NCBI GenBank assembly: GCA_963777165.1
Contig: CAVZPO010000002.1
Coordinates: forward strand, 186,001 to 250,000
Reading direction: 5' to 3'
Length of the DNA stretch: 64,000 nt
Source: DYJB01 sp963777165
GTDB taxonomy: Bacteria > Chloroflexota > Anaerolineae > Anaerolineales > E44-bin32
Part shown: positions 37,810 to 47,299 of the stretch, one piece after another
How positions within the stretch are numbered: the first letter of the stretch is position 1
How the letters are laid out: every line of letters starts with the position of its first letter
Notes under the pieces: model-generated
The model's database searches: none
What the model saw: the letters and a program-made list of their open reading frames with translations, nothing else
What the model was told of the DNA's origin: nothing
Translations under genes and position numbers: made by a program

Positions 37810-40037
37810 AGCGCGCGCTGGCGGTCGGCCTCCTGGTCGGAGGGATGCTCGCCGGCTGCACCCTGCGCTCCGGCCCCAAGACACCTGAGCCGAGCCCGAC
37901 GCTGCCGACGCCGGTCATCACCAACGTCGCCGCGCCCGATCCAGAGATCGGCGCCCGACTGTTCCTGGATGCGTGGAAGCGCGATGACCTCCCGGCGATG
38001 TACGCGCTGCTCACTCCCCTCAGCCAGGACAGTATGACCGAGGAAGAGTTCGTTTCCTTCTATCAGGAAGTGAAGCAGACGGCTGCGCTGGCGTCGATCG
38101 ACTACCAGATCACCTCGTCGCTGGTCAATCCGCGCGAGGCGCAGGTTTCTTACCGCATCACGCTCACCAGTTCGGTGGTCGGCGACGTGGTGCGCGACAC
38201 CTACCTGTCGCTCGTGCGCGAGGCGGGGGAGTGGAAGGTGGCCTGGGCGCCGACGACCGTCGTGCCCGAGCTGACCCAGGGCACGAGCCTGTTCATGGAT
38301 GTGGTCACGCCGACGCGGGCCAACATCTACGATCGCAATGGGCTGGCGCTGGCGGTGCAGGCCGACGTCGTGGCTGTCTACATCCAACCCAACCTGATCG
38401 GCGACGAGAAGGCCGAGGAAACGATGCTGACCGTCCTCGGCCGTCTGTTCGACCGTAGCACCGGCAGCATCCAGGCGCTGTATGAGTCGTTCCGCGGCAC
38501 CGACTATCTGATCCCGCTGGGCGAGGTGGCGCTGGAAGATTTCCAGCGCATCGAGGGCACGCTGGCGGCCGTCGGCGGGACGAATTGGGGCACCTACTCC
38601 GGGCGCTACTACCCGCTGGGCGAGCAGTCGTCGCAGGCCGTCGGGTACGTGGCGCAGATCAATGTGGAGCAGGCCGACGAATACAGGCAGCGCGGCTACG
38701 CCGGGGATGAGTTCGTCGGCCAGACCGGGTTGGAGTTCGTGTTCGAGAACGAACTGCGCGGCCGGCCCGGCGGCACGCTGTACGTGCGCGACACGAGCGG
38801 GCAGGTGCTCACGCCGCTGGCGTCGCGCGACCCCGGCGTCCCGCAGGCGGTGACGACCACGCTGGACCGAAACCTCCAGCTCGAGGCGCAGCAGGCGCTG
38901 GAAGGATTGCGCGGCGCGATCGTCGTCCTCGAGCGCAATACGGGGCGCGTCCTGGCCATCGCCTCCTCGCCGTCGTTCGACCCTAACCTGTTCAACGCCA
39001 ACAACCCGAACAGCGGCCCCGGGCTGACGGAGCTTGGCCGACGCAACGACAACCCGTACCTCGACCGCGCCACCGACAGCGCCTACCCGCTCGGCTCGGT
39101 GTTCAAGATCATGACCATGGCGGCGGCACTCGAGACCAAGGCCTTCACGCCGGACAGCGAGTACACCTGCAACGGCTACTTCGAGGAACTGCCGGGATTC
39201 ACCGGGCACGACTGGACCGTCACCAAGGAAATAGCGCCGCACGGCACGCTGACACTGATGCAGGGCCTCGAGCGCTCGTGCAACCCGTGGTTCTGGCACA
39301 TCGGGCTGGCGCTGTTCGACCGCGGCTTCCCGACGGCGCTGCCCGACATGGCCAAGGGCTTTGGCCTGGGCCAGGCGACCGGGATCGAGATCGGTGAGTC
39401 ACAGGGCCTGATCCCGGACCCGGAGTGGACGCTGGCCAACCTCGGCCGGGAGTGGAGCGCCGGCGACTCGGTGCAGCTGGCGATCGGCCAGGCCTCGATG
39501 GGCGTCACGCCCCTGCAGGTGGCGCGCTTCATCGCCGCCGTCGGCAACGGCGGGACGCTCTATCAGCCGCAGATCGTCGAGACGATCCAGACCGCCGAAG
39601 GCGCGGTCAGCCGACAGTTCGCCGTCGTCGAACAGGGCAAGATCCCGGTCTCGGCCGAGAACCTGGCGTTCATCCAACAGGCGATGACGCAGGTGGTGCG
39701 CGAGCCGAAAGGCACGGCCTACCGCCGCTTCCTTGGGTTGAACATCGACCTGGCCGGCAAGACCGGCACGGCGACCAGCGGGGAGGGGACGGAGTCACAT
39801 GCCTGGTTCGCCGGCTACACATTCCGCAACGAGCCGGAGAAGCCGGACATCGCCGTCGTGGTGTTGGCCGAGAACCAAGGCGAGGGCTCGGAGTGGGCGG
39901 CGCCAATCTTTCGCCGCGTGATCGAGTCGTACTTCTTTGGACGCCCCTTCACGCTCTACCCCTGGGAGTCGCAGATCGGCGTGTGGCGCACGCCGACGCC
40001 CGAGGGCGGCGACGCCACTGAAACACCCACCCCCTGA
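37806..40037 (+). CDS. Lipoprotein penicillin-binding transpeptidase (class B-like)
   Basis: 743 residues from a GTG that overlaps the maf stop. A signal peptide ends in the lipobox LAGC (about Cys17), followed by a Pro/Thr linker, an NTF2-like domain of the MecA N-terminal type (about 40-150), a PBP dimerisation domain with NIYDRNGLALAV, and a transpeptidase domain: SVFK near 430, SCN in LERSCNPWF, and KTG in LAGKTGTAT near 653. It cross-links peptidoglycan at the outer face. A Thr/Pro-rich tail closes the protein. Lipid rather than helix anchoring is unusual for class B proteins. Confidence 0.93.
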   Translation: MKRALAVGLLVGGMLAGCTLRSGPKTPEPSPTLPTPVITNVAAPDPEIGARLFLDAWKRDDLPAMYALLTPLSQDSMTEEEFVSFYQEVKQTAALASIDYQITSSLVNPREAQVSYRITLTSSVVGDVVRDTYLSLVREAGEWKVAWAPTTVVPELTQGTSLFMDVVTPTRANIYDRNGLALAVQADVVAVYIQPNLIGDEKAEETMLTVLGRLFDRSTGSIQALYESFRGTDYLIPLGEVALEDFQRIEGTLAAVGGTNWGTYSGRYYPLGEQSSQAVGYVAQINVEQADEYRQRGYAGDEFVGQTGLEFVFENELRGRPGGTLYVRDTSGQVLTPLASRDPGVPQAVTTTLDRNLQLEAQQALEGLRGAIVVLERNTGRVLAIASSPSFDPNLFNANNPNSGPGLTELGRRNDNPYLDRATDSAYPLGSVFKIMTMAAALETKAFTPDSEYTCNGYFEELPGFTGHDWTVTKEIAPHGTLTLMQGLERSCNPWFWHIGLALFDRGFPTALPDMAKGFGLGQATGIEIGESQGLIPDPEWTLANLGREWSAGDSVQLAIGQASMGVTPLQVARFIAAVGNGGTLYQPQIVETIQTAEGAVSRQFAVVEQGKIPVSAENLAFIQQAMTQVVREPKGTAYRRFLGLNIDLAGKTGTATSGEGTESHAWFAGYTFRNEPEKPDIAVVVLAENQGEGSEWAAPIFRRVIESYFFGRPFTLYPWESQIGVWRTPTPEGGDATETPTP

Positions 40038-40041
40038 CGTT

Positions 40042-40954
40042 ATGCCCGAACCGGACATCGTCCCCGGACTGATCGTGCGCGCCCAGTCGGGGTTCTTCGA
40101 GGTGGCGACGGACGAGGGCCGCATCGTGGCCCAGCTGCGCGGCAAGCTCAAGCGCGGCCCGCGCACCGGCGATGCCGCCGCCGTCGGGGACCGGGTGCAT
40201 GTGACCCGGCTGGCGGATGGGACCGGCAGCATCGAGGACGTCGCCCCGCGCCAGCGCGTGCTCTCGCGCCAGGCGCCGGGGCGCAAGGCCGAGCAGGTGA
40301 TCGTCGCCAACCCCGACCAGGTCGTCTTCGTCTTCGCCTGCGCCGACCCCGATCCCAACTTCCGCATGCTCGACCGCCTGCTGGTGGTGGCCGAGCGCGA
40401 GCAAATCCCGGCGCAGGTGTGCGCCAACAAGATCGACCTGGTGGTCGAACGCGCCGCGCGCGACGAGTTCGACGAGTACGCGCGCCTCGGCTATCCGGTG
40501 CATTACGTCTCCGCCCTGACGGGCAAGGGCATCAAGGGACTGCGCAAGGCGTTGGCGGGAAAGATCTCGGTCTTCGCCGGACCGTCAGGCGTGGGCAAGT
40601 CCAGCATGCTAAACGCCATCCAGCCGGGTCTCGGGCTGCACACCGGCGAGGTGAGCCAGAATACGGGGAAAGGGACGCACACCACGGTCGTTCCCGAGCT
40701 GATGGCGCTGGAGGCGGGCGGGTACGTGGCCGACACTCCCGGGCTGCGCGCCTTCGCGCTGTGGGATATCGAGCCGGAAGAGCTTGATGGGTATTTCCCC
40801 GAGCTGCGCGATCTGGTGGCCGACTGCGCCTTCAACGACTGCACGCACCTGCACGAGCCGGGCTGCGCGGTGATCGCGGCCGTGGAACACGGCCGGGTGA
40901 GCCCCGAACGCTACGAGTTCGTACTGCCACATTCGCCTGGGCGAGTCGGAGTAG
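40042..40954 (+). CDS. rsgA: RsgA ribosome small-subunit biogenesis GTPase (C-terminal frame break)
   Basis: About 304 residues. Circularly permuted GTPase that matures the 30S subunit. It shows an OB-fold N-terminus, ANKIDLV (G4), VSALTGKGIKGLRKAL (G5), the P-loop FAGPSGVGKSSMLNAI, ADTPGLRAFALW (G3) and the zinc motif CAFNDCTHLHEPGCAV. The annotated frame runs to 40977 with an unrelated tail. Removing one T near 40918 gives RYESYCHIRLGESE with a stop at 40954, the normal family ending, so that end is used. Confidence 0.93.
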
Positions 40955-41201
40955 GTGCGAGGCAACACAGAGGATAGGCGCTGCCAGATGCCGGCTGCAT
41001 AATCGCGCGTCGAGTTGGGCTTCAGGTCCAAATCTGGGTATGGCGGGGACCCGTCGGGGACGTGCGGCCCTTGCCGGTGATTCGCCCCTCATCCTTCCAT
41101 TCGTATGACACCGGGCGGTCGAAGTGAGGCGCGGCCAGATGGCTCGGGCGACGGGCATCGTTCGCATGACCGCGTGCAACGGGTAGGTTCGCCGTCGGCG
41201 C

Positions 41202-41235
41202 CGTAGGGGCGGGTTTCAAACCCGCGCCTACGCCC
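41202..41235. repeat. REP-like imperfect palindrome
   Basis: CGTAGGGGCGGGTTT and its near complement AAACCCGCGCCTACG form a long hairpin. The outer GTAGG/CCTAC arms are shared with the palindrome at 41276. Confidence 0.75.
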
Positions 41236-41275
41236 ATCGGTGACGCGCCTCGAGCCTGGGGATCTGCCCGTGTTT

Positions 41276-41305
41276 CGTAGGGGCGAAGCATGCTTCGCCC
41301 CTACG
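41276..41305. repeat. REP-like perfect 30-base palindrome
   Basis: CGTAGGGGCGAAGCA is followed at once by its exact complement TGCTTCGCCCCTACG, a 30-base perfect palindrome in the 640-base gene-free stretch between rsgA and the CoaE fusion. Confidence 0.85.
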
Positions 41306-41348
41306 CGTTCCCCACAAATGACGACCGGCGGCCGAGGCCCGGTTCATC

Positions 41349-41540
41349 CTGAAGGCTGCGGCTGTGGACGTCGTGTGGCGCGGCCTCGCTTGACACGGGG
41401 GCATGAATTGCAGGCAGGTAGCCGCAGGCCAAAGCCTGCGTGGCTTGGTCGCCGTGGGACCTCCGGGCACGATTGATCGCTGCCTGAGGGCTCCGGCTAC
41501 GAGCGTCGTGTGGCGCGGCTTCCGTGATCGCGGACGTGAA
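41349..41540. repeat. Diverged direct repeats and a hairpin
   Basis: CGTCGTGTGGCGCGGC occurs at about 41369 and 41502, each inside a longer diverged repeat that starts near CCTGA-GGCT and continues past it. Between them lies the hairpin CGCAGGC (41423-41429) / GCCTGCG (41434-41440) with a CAAA loop. The stretch looks like an accumulation of noncoding repeats. Confidence 0.5.
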
Positions 41541-41614
41541 GCGAAGGCACGCGACCGAAGCAGGAGGGGCAGGGGTGGAGGAACAGACGTTTGCCGGCGC
41601 GCTTCGGGCGACGA

Positions 41615-42748
41615 CTACATCGGGCGCAGCACGCGATCGTCGCGCAGTCGCTTGAACCACAGCGACGAACCGCGTGGCATCGACTCGACGGCAGCTTCCT
41701 GCCAGGCGCGCACGCCCAGGCCCTGAATGGTCTGCGGACGGTAGCCGACGGCGCGCCACGACCCGACATGCTGTGCCAGGTACGGCGGCAGGAACAACAG
41801 CGCCGCCTCGCTCTGGAGCTCGGACGAGGCGGTTTCGACCGACTCCATCAGCGCCGGGATGGCCTGGTCGAGGGCGACCCCGGCCTCGAAATACAGCTCG
41901 TCGATACGCGTGACCAGGTTCTCGACCTGCCAGCCGGCAACGCCGGCCAGCTTGCCGTCCCGCTCGATCAGCAGGAACGCCTTCTCGCCAAAAGATGCCA
42001 TCACGTCGCCGCGCGTCATGTGGCGCTTGCCGTGCGTGACCCGCGTGACAAAACGGGCGATCTCGTCGGCGTCCTGCGGCCGACCGCGGCGGATGACGAT
42101 CTGCCCCGGGCGAACAGGCGGCGGCGTGGGAAGCAGCGGTTCTTCCGGTGTGGGCAGTTTGGTCCAGGCCAGCTGCACCTGGTCCCAGGTATTCTCGAAG
42201 TTGCCGTCGTTGTGGACGATGACCTTGGCGGCGCGCAGTTTGAGGCTCTGGGGAGGCTGGGCGGCGATGCGCTGCCGCGCGGCGGCTTCCGACATGTTGC
42301 GCTTGTGCATCAGGCGCGCCACTTGCATCTCTTCGGGGGCGTCGACCACCCAGATCGTGTCGCAGCCGGCGGCCAGGTCAGTCTCCAGCATCTTGATCGC
42401 TTCGATCGCGACGACGGATTGTTTGGCGCGGCGGATGAGCAGATCGACGGCCTGCGTCACCAGCGGGTGGATGATCGCCTCGAGACGCTCGAGGGCCGAG
42501 GGATCGGAGAAGGCCAGCTTGGCCATGCGGCCGCGGTCGATCTGACCTTCTTCGTCCAGGATCCACTCGCCGAACGCCTTCAGCACCAGAGGGTAGCCGG
42601 GCGCGCCCTTGGCAATGGCGCGATGTCCGAGCGCGTCGGCATCGATCCCGTAGGCGCCGAGATGCTCGAGCATCTTGCGCACCACGCTCTTGCCGGTGGC
42701 GATGTTGCCGGTCAATCCGATGACGTACTTTCCCGCCCAGCGACTCAA
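41615..42748 (-). CDS. coaE: Dephospho-CoA kinase fused to a GNAT-like acetyltransferase domain
   Basis: 377 residues, nearly twice a normal CoaE. Residues 1-200 are dephospho-CoA kinase, the last step of CoA synthesis: P-loop GLTGNIATGKSVVRKML (Walker A 14-21), GAYGIDADALGH, IIHPLV and the NMSEAAARQRIAAQ lid. After a Pro-rich linker (LPTPEEPLLPTPPPVRPG) residues 228-377 form a GNAT-like domain (IVIRRGRPQDADEIARFVTRVT, AFLLIERDGKLAGVAGWQVENLVTRIDELYFE, YLAQHVGSWRAVGYRPQTI). The acetyl-CoA loop is degenerate. A fusion to a domain that would use the product CoA is noteworthy. Confidence 0.9.
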   Translation of the reverse strand: MSRWAGKYVIGLTGNIATGKSVVRKMLEHLGAYGIDADALGHRAIAKGAPGYPLVLKAFGEWILDEEGQIDRGRMAKLAFSDPSALERLEAIIHPLVTQAVDLLIRRAKQSVVAIEAIKMLETDLAAGCDTIWVVDAPEEMQVARLMHKRNMSEAAARQRIAAQPPQSLKLRAAKVIVHNDGNFENTWDQVQLAWTKLPTPEEPLLPTPPPVRPGQIVIRRGRPQDADEIARFVTRVTHGKRHMTRGDVMASFGEKAFLLIERDGKLAGVAGWQVENLVTRIDELYFEAGVALDQAIPALMESVETASSELQSEAALLFLPPYLAQHVGSWRAVGYRPQTIQGLGVRAWQEAAVESMPRGSSLWFKRLRDDRVLRPM

Positions 42749-42941
42749 GGGACCGCCTCCGCACTCATGCTCGAAGATTGATTTTAGCCTTGGCGCAGGC
42801 AGAAGTCAAAGAACCTTAAGCGCCATCTACGCGTGCTGCACATGCGGCGCATGCTCCGCATGGACCGCAGGACGCCAAGCCCCACCCCCACCCTTGCCCT
42901 CACTCTCCAAGGGGAGGGTTGAGGTGGGGGTCGTCCCCGTC

Positions 42942-43871
42942 CTAAGGTCCCGCCACCGGTGCGGACGTCCCCAGCGGCGATTGCGGTGCCCTGCCGCGCT
43001 GCGCCAGCGCCACGCCGGCAGCTCCGACGACCATCCCGGTCCACTGCACCGCGACCAGTTGCTCGCCCAGGACCACCAAGGCCAGCAGCGCGGTGACAAA
43101 CGGCGACAGGTTGAGGACCAAGTTCATCTGCAGCGCAGTCATGTGCTGCAAGGCGTGGTTGTAGAGCAGGTAGGCGATGGCGGTGTTGACCACCGCCAGC
43201 CAGAGGACGATCTCCAGCCCGATGGGCGTCAGATGCGGCAGACCTTCCAATGGCAAGCCCACCGCCAGCAGCCCTGCGCCGCCGACGGCAAGCGGAATCG
43301 CCGTCAGTGTCAATGAGTCCACCTGCCGCTCACGGACCATCAGCCGGCTGAGCAGCCCGAAGAACCCGAAGCCGAGGATCCCCAGCCCGAGGATCGGAAT
43401 GCCGCGCCACACATTCGCCTGCATCCCCGGCAGGAAGAAGAGTACCGTCCCGGCCATCGAAACCACCAGCCCGAAAGCCTGCCACCGGGTCGGGTTCTCC
43501 TTCAGCCACAGCAGGCTGCCGAGCAGGATCAGGATCGGAATCAATCCCATCAGGAAGGAGACCGTCGTCGAAGGCACGACCTGCAGGGCGATGAAGAAGG
43601 AGCCGTTGCCCACCAGGTAGGCCGAGATTCCCAGGAGCGCCAGCCTGCGCAACAGGACCGGCGACGGCCAGCCCGACGAACGAAGCCGACGAGCGAGGAA
43701 CGGCGTGAGGAGCAGAAAGGCGACGAAGTAGCGCAGGCCTGCGAGGGTGATCGGCCCCATCGAGCGCAGGCCGACTTTGGCCACGACGAAGGAAGAACCC
43801 CAGATGGCCGTGGTGAGCAGCGCTGCAGCCAGCGCCACGGGCGGGACGCGAAAGGCCGAGCGGGACGTCAT
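42942..43871 (-). CDS. EamA/DMT-family transporter
   Basis: 309 residues, ten helices, two EamA repeats (ALLTTAIWGSSFVVAKVGLRSMGPITLAGLRYFVAF; LGLGILGFGFFGLLSRLMV; NLSPFVTALLALVVLGEQLVAVQWTGMVVGAAGVAL). Probable metabolite exporter; substrate unknown. It lies between the CoaE fusion and the PP2C-like membrane protein, all on the minus strand, and ends in an unstructured Pro/Gly tail. The 42749-42941 gap holds only a C-rich inverted repeat (CCCCACC / GGTGGGG). Confidence 0.92.
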   Translation of the reverse strand: MTSRSAFRVPPVALAAALLTTAIWGSSFVVAKVGLRSMGPITLAGLRYFVAFLLLTPFLARRLRSSGWPSPVLLRRLALLGISAYLVGNGSFFIALQVVPSTTVSFLMGLIPILILLGSLLWLKENPTRWQAFGLVVSMAGTVLFFLPGMQANVWRGIPILGLGILGFGFFGLLSRLMVRERQVDSLTLTAIPLAVGGAGLLAVGLPLEGLPHLTPIGLEIVLWLAVVNTAIAYLLYNHALQHMTALQMNLVLNLSPFVTALLALVVLGEQLVAVQWTGMVVGAAGVALAQRGRAPQSPLGTSAPVAGP

Positions 43872-43901
43872 CCCACTCGGCCCGGGAACGCGAGGCCCGG
43901 G

Positions 43902-46010
43902 TCAGTGCAGACGTTCGACGTAGTACACCTGCGATCCGGCGGCTACGAACAGGTCGTTGGGTGGTCCGAGCGCCAGAGAGCTCACCTCGCCTTCGAGTTC
44001 GTGGCTCGGCAAGTACAGCCCCTGGTAAGCCAGCCGCATGCTGTAGTGGTACACACCACCGGTCAGCAGGTCGAGGAAGTAGAGCGAAGGCTCCGGCGGC
44101 GCGCTGTAGACGATCGTGATCGGCGCGGCGCCGGGGATGTGATCTGAAGCTGCCCCGCCGGGGCGTTCATCCTGGAACGTCAGGCCCTTCTCGCACTCGA
44201 CGCGAATCGACTGCAGCGCCCCGGCCGCTACCTCGCGCTCGCGCTGGCAGCGATCGAGCTTGCCGTTCTGGTACAGCAGGAAGAGCTCATCCTGGGTCAT
44301 GGCCAGGTCGACGGCGCCCTTGAGGTCCGGGACCGACTCAGCGAAGTACATTCCCGGCGCGCCGCTGAACAGGCCGCCGGAGGCGTCGTACAGCCACACG
44401 GCATTGGCCTTGGGGTCGAGGACGAAGAGGACATCGTTCGAGACGGCGATGGCGTCGATGCGGCCAAAGCCGGTATCGGGCGGTGTCAGCTGGCTTGTAG
44501 CCGGGGTCTGGCCGGGGGCGCAGTACAACAGCGTCCCGTCTGAATCGAGCGCCACTACGCCGGCAACGCCCAGCGCACCCGGCTCAGGCTGCGCGGCGAT
44601 GGCTACCGGCGCGCCCATCTCCGCCGCGCTGTCGCTGCCCTTCAGGCAGCGGAAGTCCTTGTCGATCTCGTAGCCGCGGCCGGTGTTCCAGGCGTGGTAG
44701 ATCGTGGGCCCGGCCGAATCGAGGACATACAGATCGGTAGCCGTGGCGGCCATCGAGGTCAGGTGTGCCCCACGTCCGAACCCGCCGCTGAAGAGGGGTA
44801 TGTACTCGACGTGGGCAATGTTGTCGATCGTATCCAACGATTGATCGACGAGCGTGGTCAGGATGCTGTAGTCGGCGCCCTCGCCGTAGCGCTGGGCCTG
44901 GTCGAGATACTGGCGCGCCTGATCCCAGTAGAAGCGCGCCTGCAGGGGATCGGCCTGCAGCTGCGCCGCCACGACGGCCGCCTGTGCCTGGCCGAGGTAC
45001 TCCTGGAACTGCTCGCCGCGGCCGCGCTGGAAGTAGATCACGCTGGCCAGGATCACGATCACGAGTGGGACGGCGATGGCCGTCCCCGCCAGCACGGAAG
45101 GGGACAGGCTGCCAGGCTGCCCGGGCTCCACCAGTCCGGGCGCCATGCGCGCCAGCAGCGAAACCATGCGCTGGCCCAAAGACTGGAAGGCCGACTGCAC
45201 GGCCTGTCCCGCGGGGCCGAAGGCGCGGCCGATGGATGCCATGCTGGCAAATGAGCGTTCCGGGCGCGGCTTGGCCGACCGGGCGCGCGAGCTCGGAGCC
45301 GCAGCCGGTATCTGCGTCGCGCGCGGCATGGGGCCGCCCATCCCCGGCTGTGCGATGCGGAACAGCAAGCCCGTCAGATCGTTCGAGCTGGCGGCTCCCA
45401 GGCGTTCGACGGCCTGCGCCAGGTCGAGCGTCAGCAGGCCGCCCAGCGTCGGATCGGCCCACTGCGGGCCGGCGTGAGGCGTGAGCAGGACGACGTCTCC
45501 GCTCTGCGCTTCGAGGTGATGGTAGCGCAGGAAGGGGCTCACCGATTGGCCCAGCGGCCGGTCAGCGGCTTCGTCCGATCCCAGCCGGCTGACCTGGCCG
45601 GGGCGGATGAGGATCGCCTGGCCGGCGCCGGCCTGCGCCAGATACAAGTCGCCGCCGCGCAGGACACCCAGCATCAGACGCCCGGCGACGCGCAGGCTTC
45701 CGGCTTCGGTTTGATTCAAATCGTGCAGGTGGTCGTTGACCACGGCGGCCGCGGCGCGAAGCGCCGCCGTCACCGAGCCGTTGGTGGTGTAGTACGAGTC
45801 CGCCGCCTGTCGAGCGAGGTGGTCGACCAGCCCCGGCGTCAGCGCCTGGCTGGCCGAGACGCCCAGGCACAGGAGCAACATATCTTCGCCGCGGCCACGC
45901 GCCGCGCGGCGCGGCGCCGTCTGAGCGAGCGTTCCCGGCGGGGGGGTGACCCGCGCCGCACCGGCGGCGATGTGGACAAAGGCAACGTCGGCTTCCAGCG
46001 AACCAGGCAT
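43902..46010 (-). CDS. Degenerate PP2C-like domain, TM helix and beta-propeller-like domain
   Basis: 702 residues. The N-terminal 200 residues have the strand pattern of a PP2C phosphatase (ALRAAAAVVNDHLHDLN, GRLMLGVLRGGDLYLAQAGAGQAILIR, GDVVLLTPH), but the metal-binding VADGxGGH and the final DN-type Asp are absent, so it is probably a pseudo-phosphatase. A membrane helix (VPLVIVILASVIYF, about residue 325) is followed by a helical region and then repeated blades (LYVLDSAGPTIYHAW, VVALDSDGTLLYCA, VLFVLDPKANAVWLYD, LYFLDLLTGGVYHY). The ATG at 46010 is six bases after a TATACT box. Role unknown, possibly a sensor. Confidence 0.75.
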   Translation of the reverse strand: MPGSLEADVAFVHIAAGAARVTPPPGTLAQTAPRRAARGRGEDMLLLCLGVSASQALTPGLVDHLARQAADSYYTTNGSVTAALRAAAAVVNDHLHDLNQTEAGSLRVAGRLMLGVLRGGDLYLAQAGAGQAILIRPGQVSRLGSDEAADRPLGQSVSPFLRYHHLEAQSGDVVLLTPHAGPQWADPTLGGLLTLDLAQAVERLGAASSNDLTGLLFRIAQPGMGGPMPRATQIPAAAPSSRARSAKPRPERSFASMASIGRAFGPAGQAVQSAFQSLGQRMVSLLARMAPGLVEPGQPGSLSPSVLAGTAIAVPLVIVILASVIYFQRGRGEQFQEYLGQAQAAVVAAQLQADPLQARFYWDQARQYLDQAQRYGEGADYSILTTLVDQSLDTIDNIAHVEYIPLFSGGFGRGAHLTSMAATATDLYVLDSAGPTIYHAWNTGRGYEIDKDFRCLKGSDSAAEMGAPVAIAAQPEPGALGVAGVVALDSDGTLLYCAPGQTPATSQLTPPDTGFGRIDAIAVSNDVLFVLDPKANAVWLYDASGGLFSGAPGMYFAESVPDLKGAVDLAMTQDELFLLYQNGKLDRCQREREVAAGALQSIRVECEKGLTFQDERPGGAASDHIPGAAPITIVYSAPPEPSLYFLDLLTGGVYHYSMRLAYQGLYLPSHELEGEVSSLALGPPNDLFVAAGSQVYYVERLH

Positions 46011-46016
46011 GGCGTT

Positions 46017-46022
46017 AGTATA
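46017..46022 (-). promoter_or_regulatory. -10 box TATACT of the PP2C-like membrane gene
   Basis: Minus-strand TATACT is followed by six bases and the ATG, the same geometry as two other genes here. It implies a leaderless transcript. Confidence 0.55.
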
Positions 46023-46071
46023 CCGGTTCCTCCCGCGCTGGCAACGCGAGGTGCAAGACGCGGGCCGCCGC

Positions 46072-46080
46072 TGGTAGAAT
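46072..46080 (+). promoter_or_regulatory. Extended -10 box TGGTAGAAT of the CelD-like gene
   Basis: The box overlaps the ATG at 46079, so that codon cannot be the start; the next in-frame ATG at 46106 is used. It is divergent from the box at 46017. Confidence 0.5.
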
Positions 46081-46105
46081 GAGCCGTCCCTGGCGCGAGA
46101 CCCGC

Positions 46106-47122
46106 ATGCAGTTGGTCTTTGAGCATCACCCTTCGGCCCTCGAGGCGCTGGCAGGCGAGTGGAACGCGCTGCTCGACCGTGCGGCCACCCGCGTCCCTTT
46201 CCTGCGCTACGAAGTGCAAAGCCTGTGGTGGTCGTCTCTCGGGGGCGGCGAGTGGCCCTCCGGGGAACTATGGCTGGGAACGGCGCGGGACAAGCAAGGC
46301 GTTCTGCAGGGCCTGTGCCCGCTGTTCCGGCCCGGCGGCCCCCACGCCGACGGGCGACTGCACCTGATCGGCTCCTTCGAGATCTCGGATTACCTCGACC
46401 TGATCGTCCCGGCCCAGGGCAGCGCCGAGTTGGCCTCGGCACTGCTCTCGGCGATCGAGGCCGAGCCGTCCATCGCCGGCCTCGACCTGTACAACCTTCC
46501 GGAGGCTTCGCCGACGCTGAATGCGCTCGAAACCGCAGCGACCGAACACGGTTGGCAGTCGGCCCGGCAGTTGCTTGAGCCGTGCCCGGTAGTCTCCCTC
46601 GACGGCGGCTGGGAGGCGTACCTCAACCGCCTGGACAAGAAGCAGCGCCATGAGCTGCGGCGAAAGATGCGTCGCGCCGATGAATCGGATTCCGGCGTTC
46701 GCCTGCGCCTGGTCACGGCACAGGATGATGTCCAGGCGCAGGCCGAGGCGTTTCTCGGGCTGATGGCCCTGGACCCGACGAAAGCGTCCTTCCTGACCGA
46801 CACGATGCGCGCCTACTTCCTCGGGCTCACGCAGGCGGCCTTCGACTGCGGGTGCCTGCACCTCGCGTTTCTGGAGGTCGGCTCGGACCCGGCGGCTGCG
46901 TACTGGAGTTTCGACTACGGCGGCCGGCTGTGGGTCTACAACTCCGGGTTGAATCCGGCGTACGCATCCCTCTCGCCCGGCTGGGTTCTGCTCGGGCGGC
47001 TGATCCAATGGGCCATCGAGCACGGGCGGCGTGAGATCGACTTCCTGCGCGGCGACGAGGGCTACAAATTCCGCCTCGGTGGGGTCGAGCGCTCGATCTA
47101 CCGCCTGACGATCACCCGCTAA
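46106..47122 (+). CDS. CelD/BcsL-like GNAT acyltransferase
   Basis: 338 residues with two GNAT-type halves, as in the CelD/BcsL family of acetyltransferases linked to polysaccharide synthesis. It shows ALAGEWNALLDRAATRVPFLRYEVQSLWW, LNRLDKKQRHELRRKMRRADESD (the basic acyl-CoA region) and AAYWSFDYGGRLWVYNSGLNPAYASLSPGWVLLGRLIQWAIEHGRREIDFLRGDEGYKFRLG near the end. Probably acylates an envelope or sugar compound. The start follows from the promoter. Confidence 0.85.
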   Translation: MQLVFEHHPSALEALAGEWNALLDRAATRVPFLRYEVQSLWWSSLGGGEWPSGELWLGTARDKQGVLQGLCPLFRPGGPHADGRLHLIGSFEISDYLDLIVPAQGSAELASALLSAIEAEPSIAGLDLYNLPEASPTLNALETAATEHGWQSARQLLEPCPVVSLDGGWEAYLNRLDKKQRHELRRKMRRADESDSGVRLRLVTAQDDVQAQAEAFLGLMALDPTKASFLTDTMRAYFLGLTQAAFDCGCLHLAFLEVGSDPAAAYWSFDYGGRLWVYNSGLNPAYASLSPGWVLLGRLIQWAIEHGRREIDFLRGDEGYKFRLGGVERSIYRLTITR

Positions 47123-47299
47123 CCGGCGTGCAGCCGCTACCCTCCTCCCACTGGAAGGTGATGGGCACCGGAAGCCTGGCGGTAGTGTCCTGAGGTGCAT
47201 CCTTCGTCTGAAAGGGCTCAGGTTTCCCCGCAGCTCGGCGCAGCGAAGCGGATGGGTGGGGCGAAACGGAGGGGACGAGTGCAGGGTGGGGATTGACCG

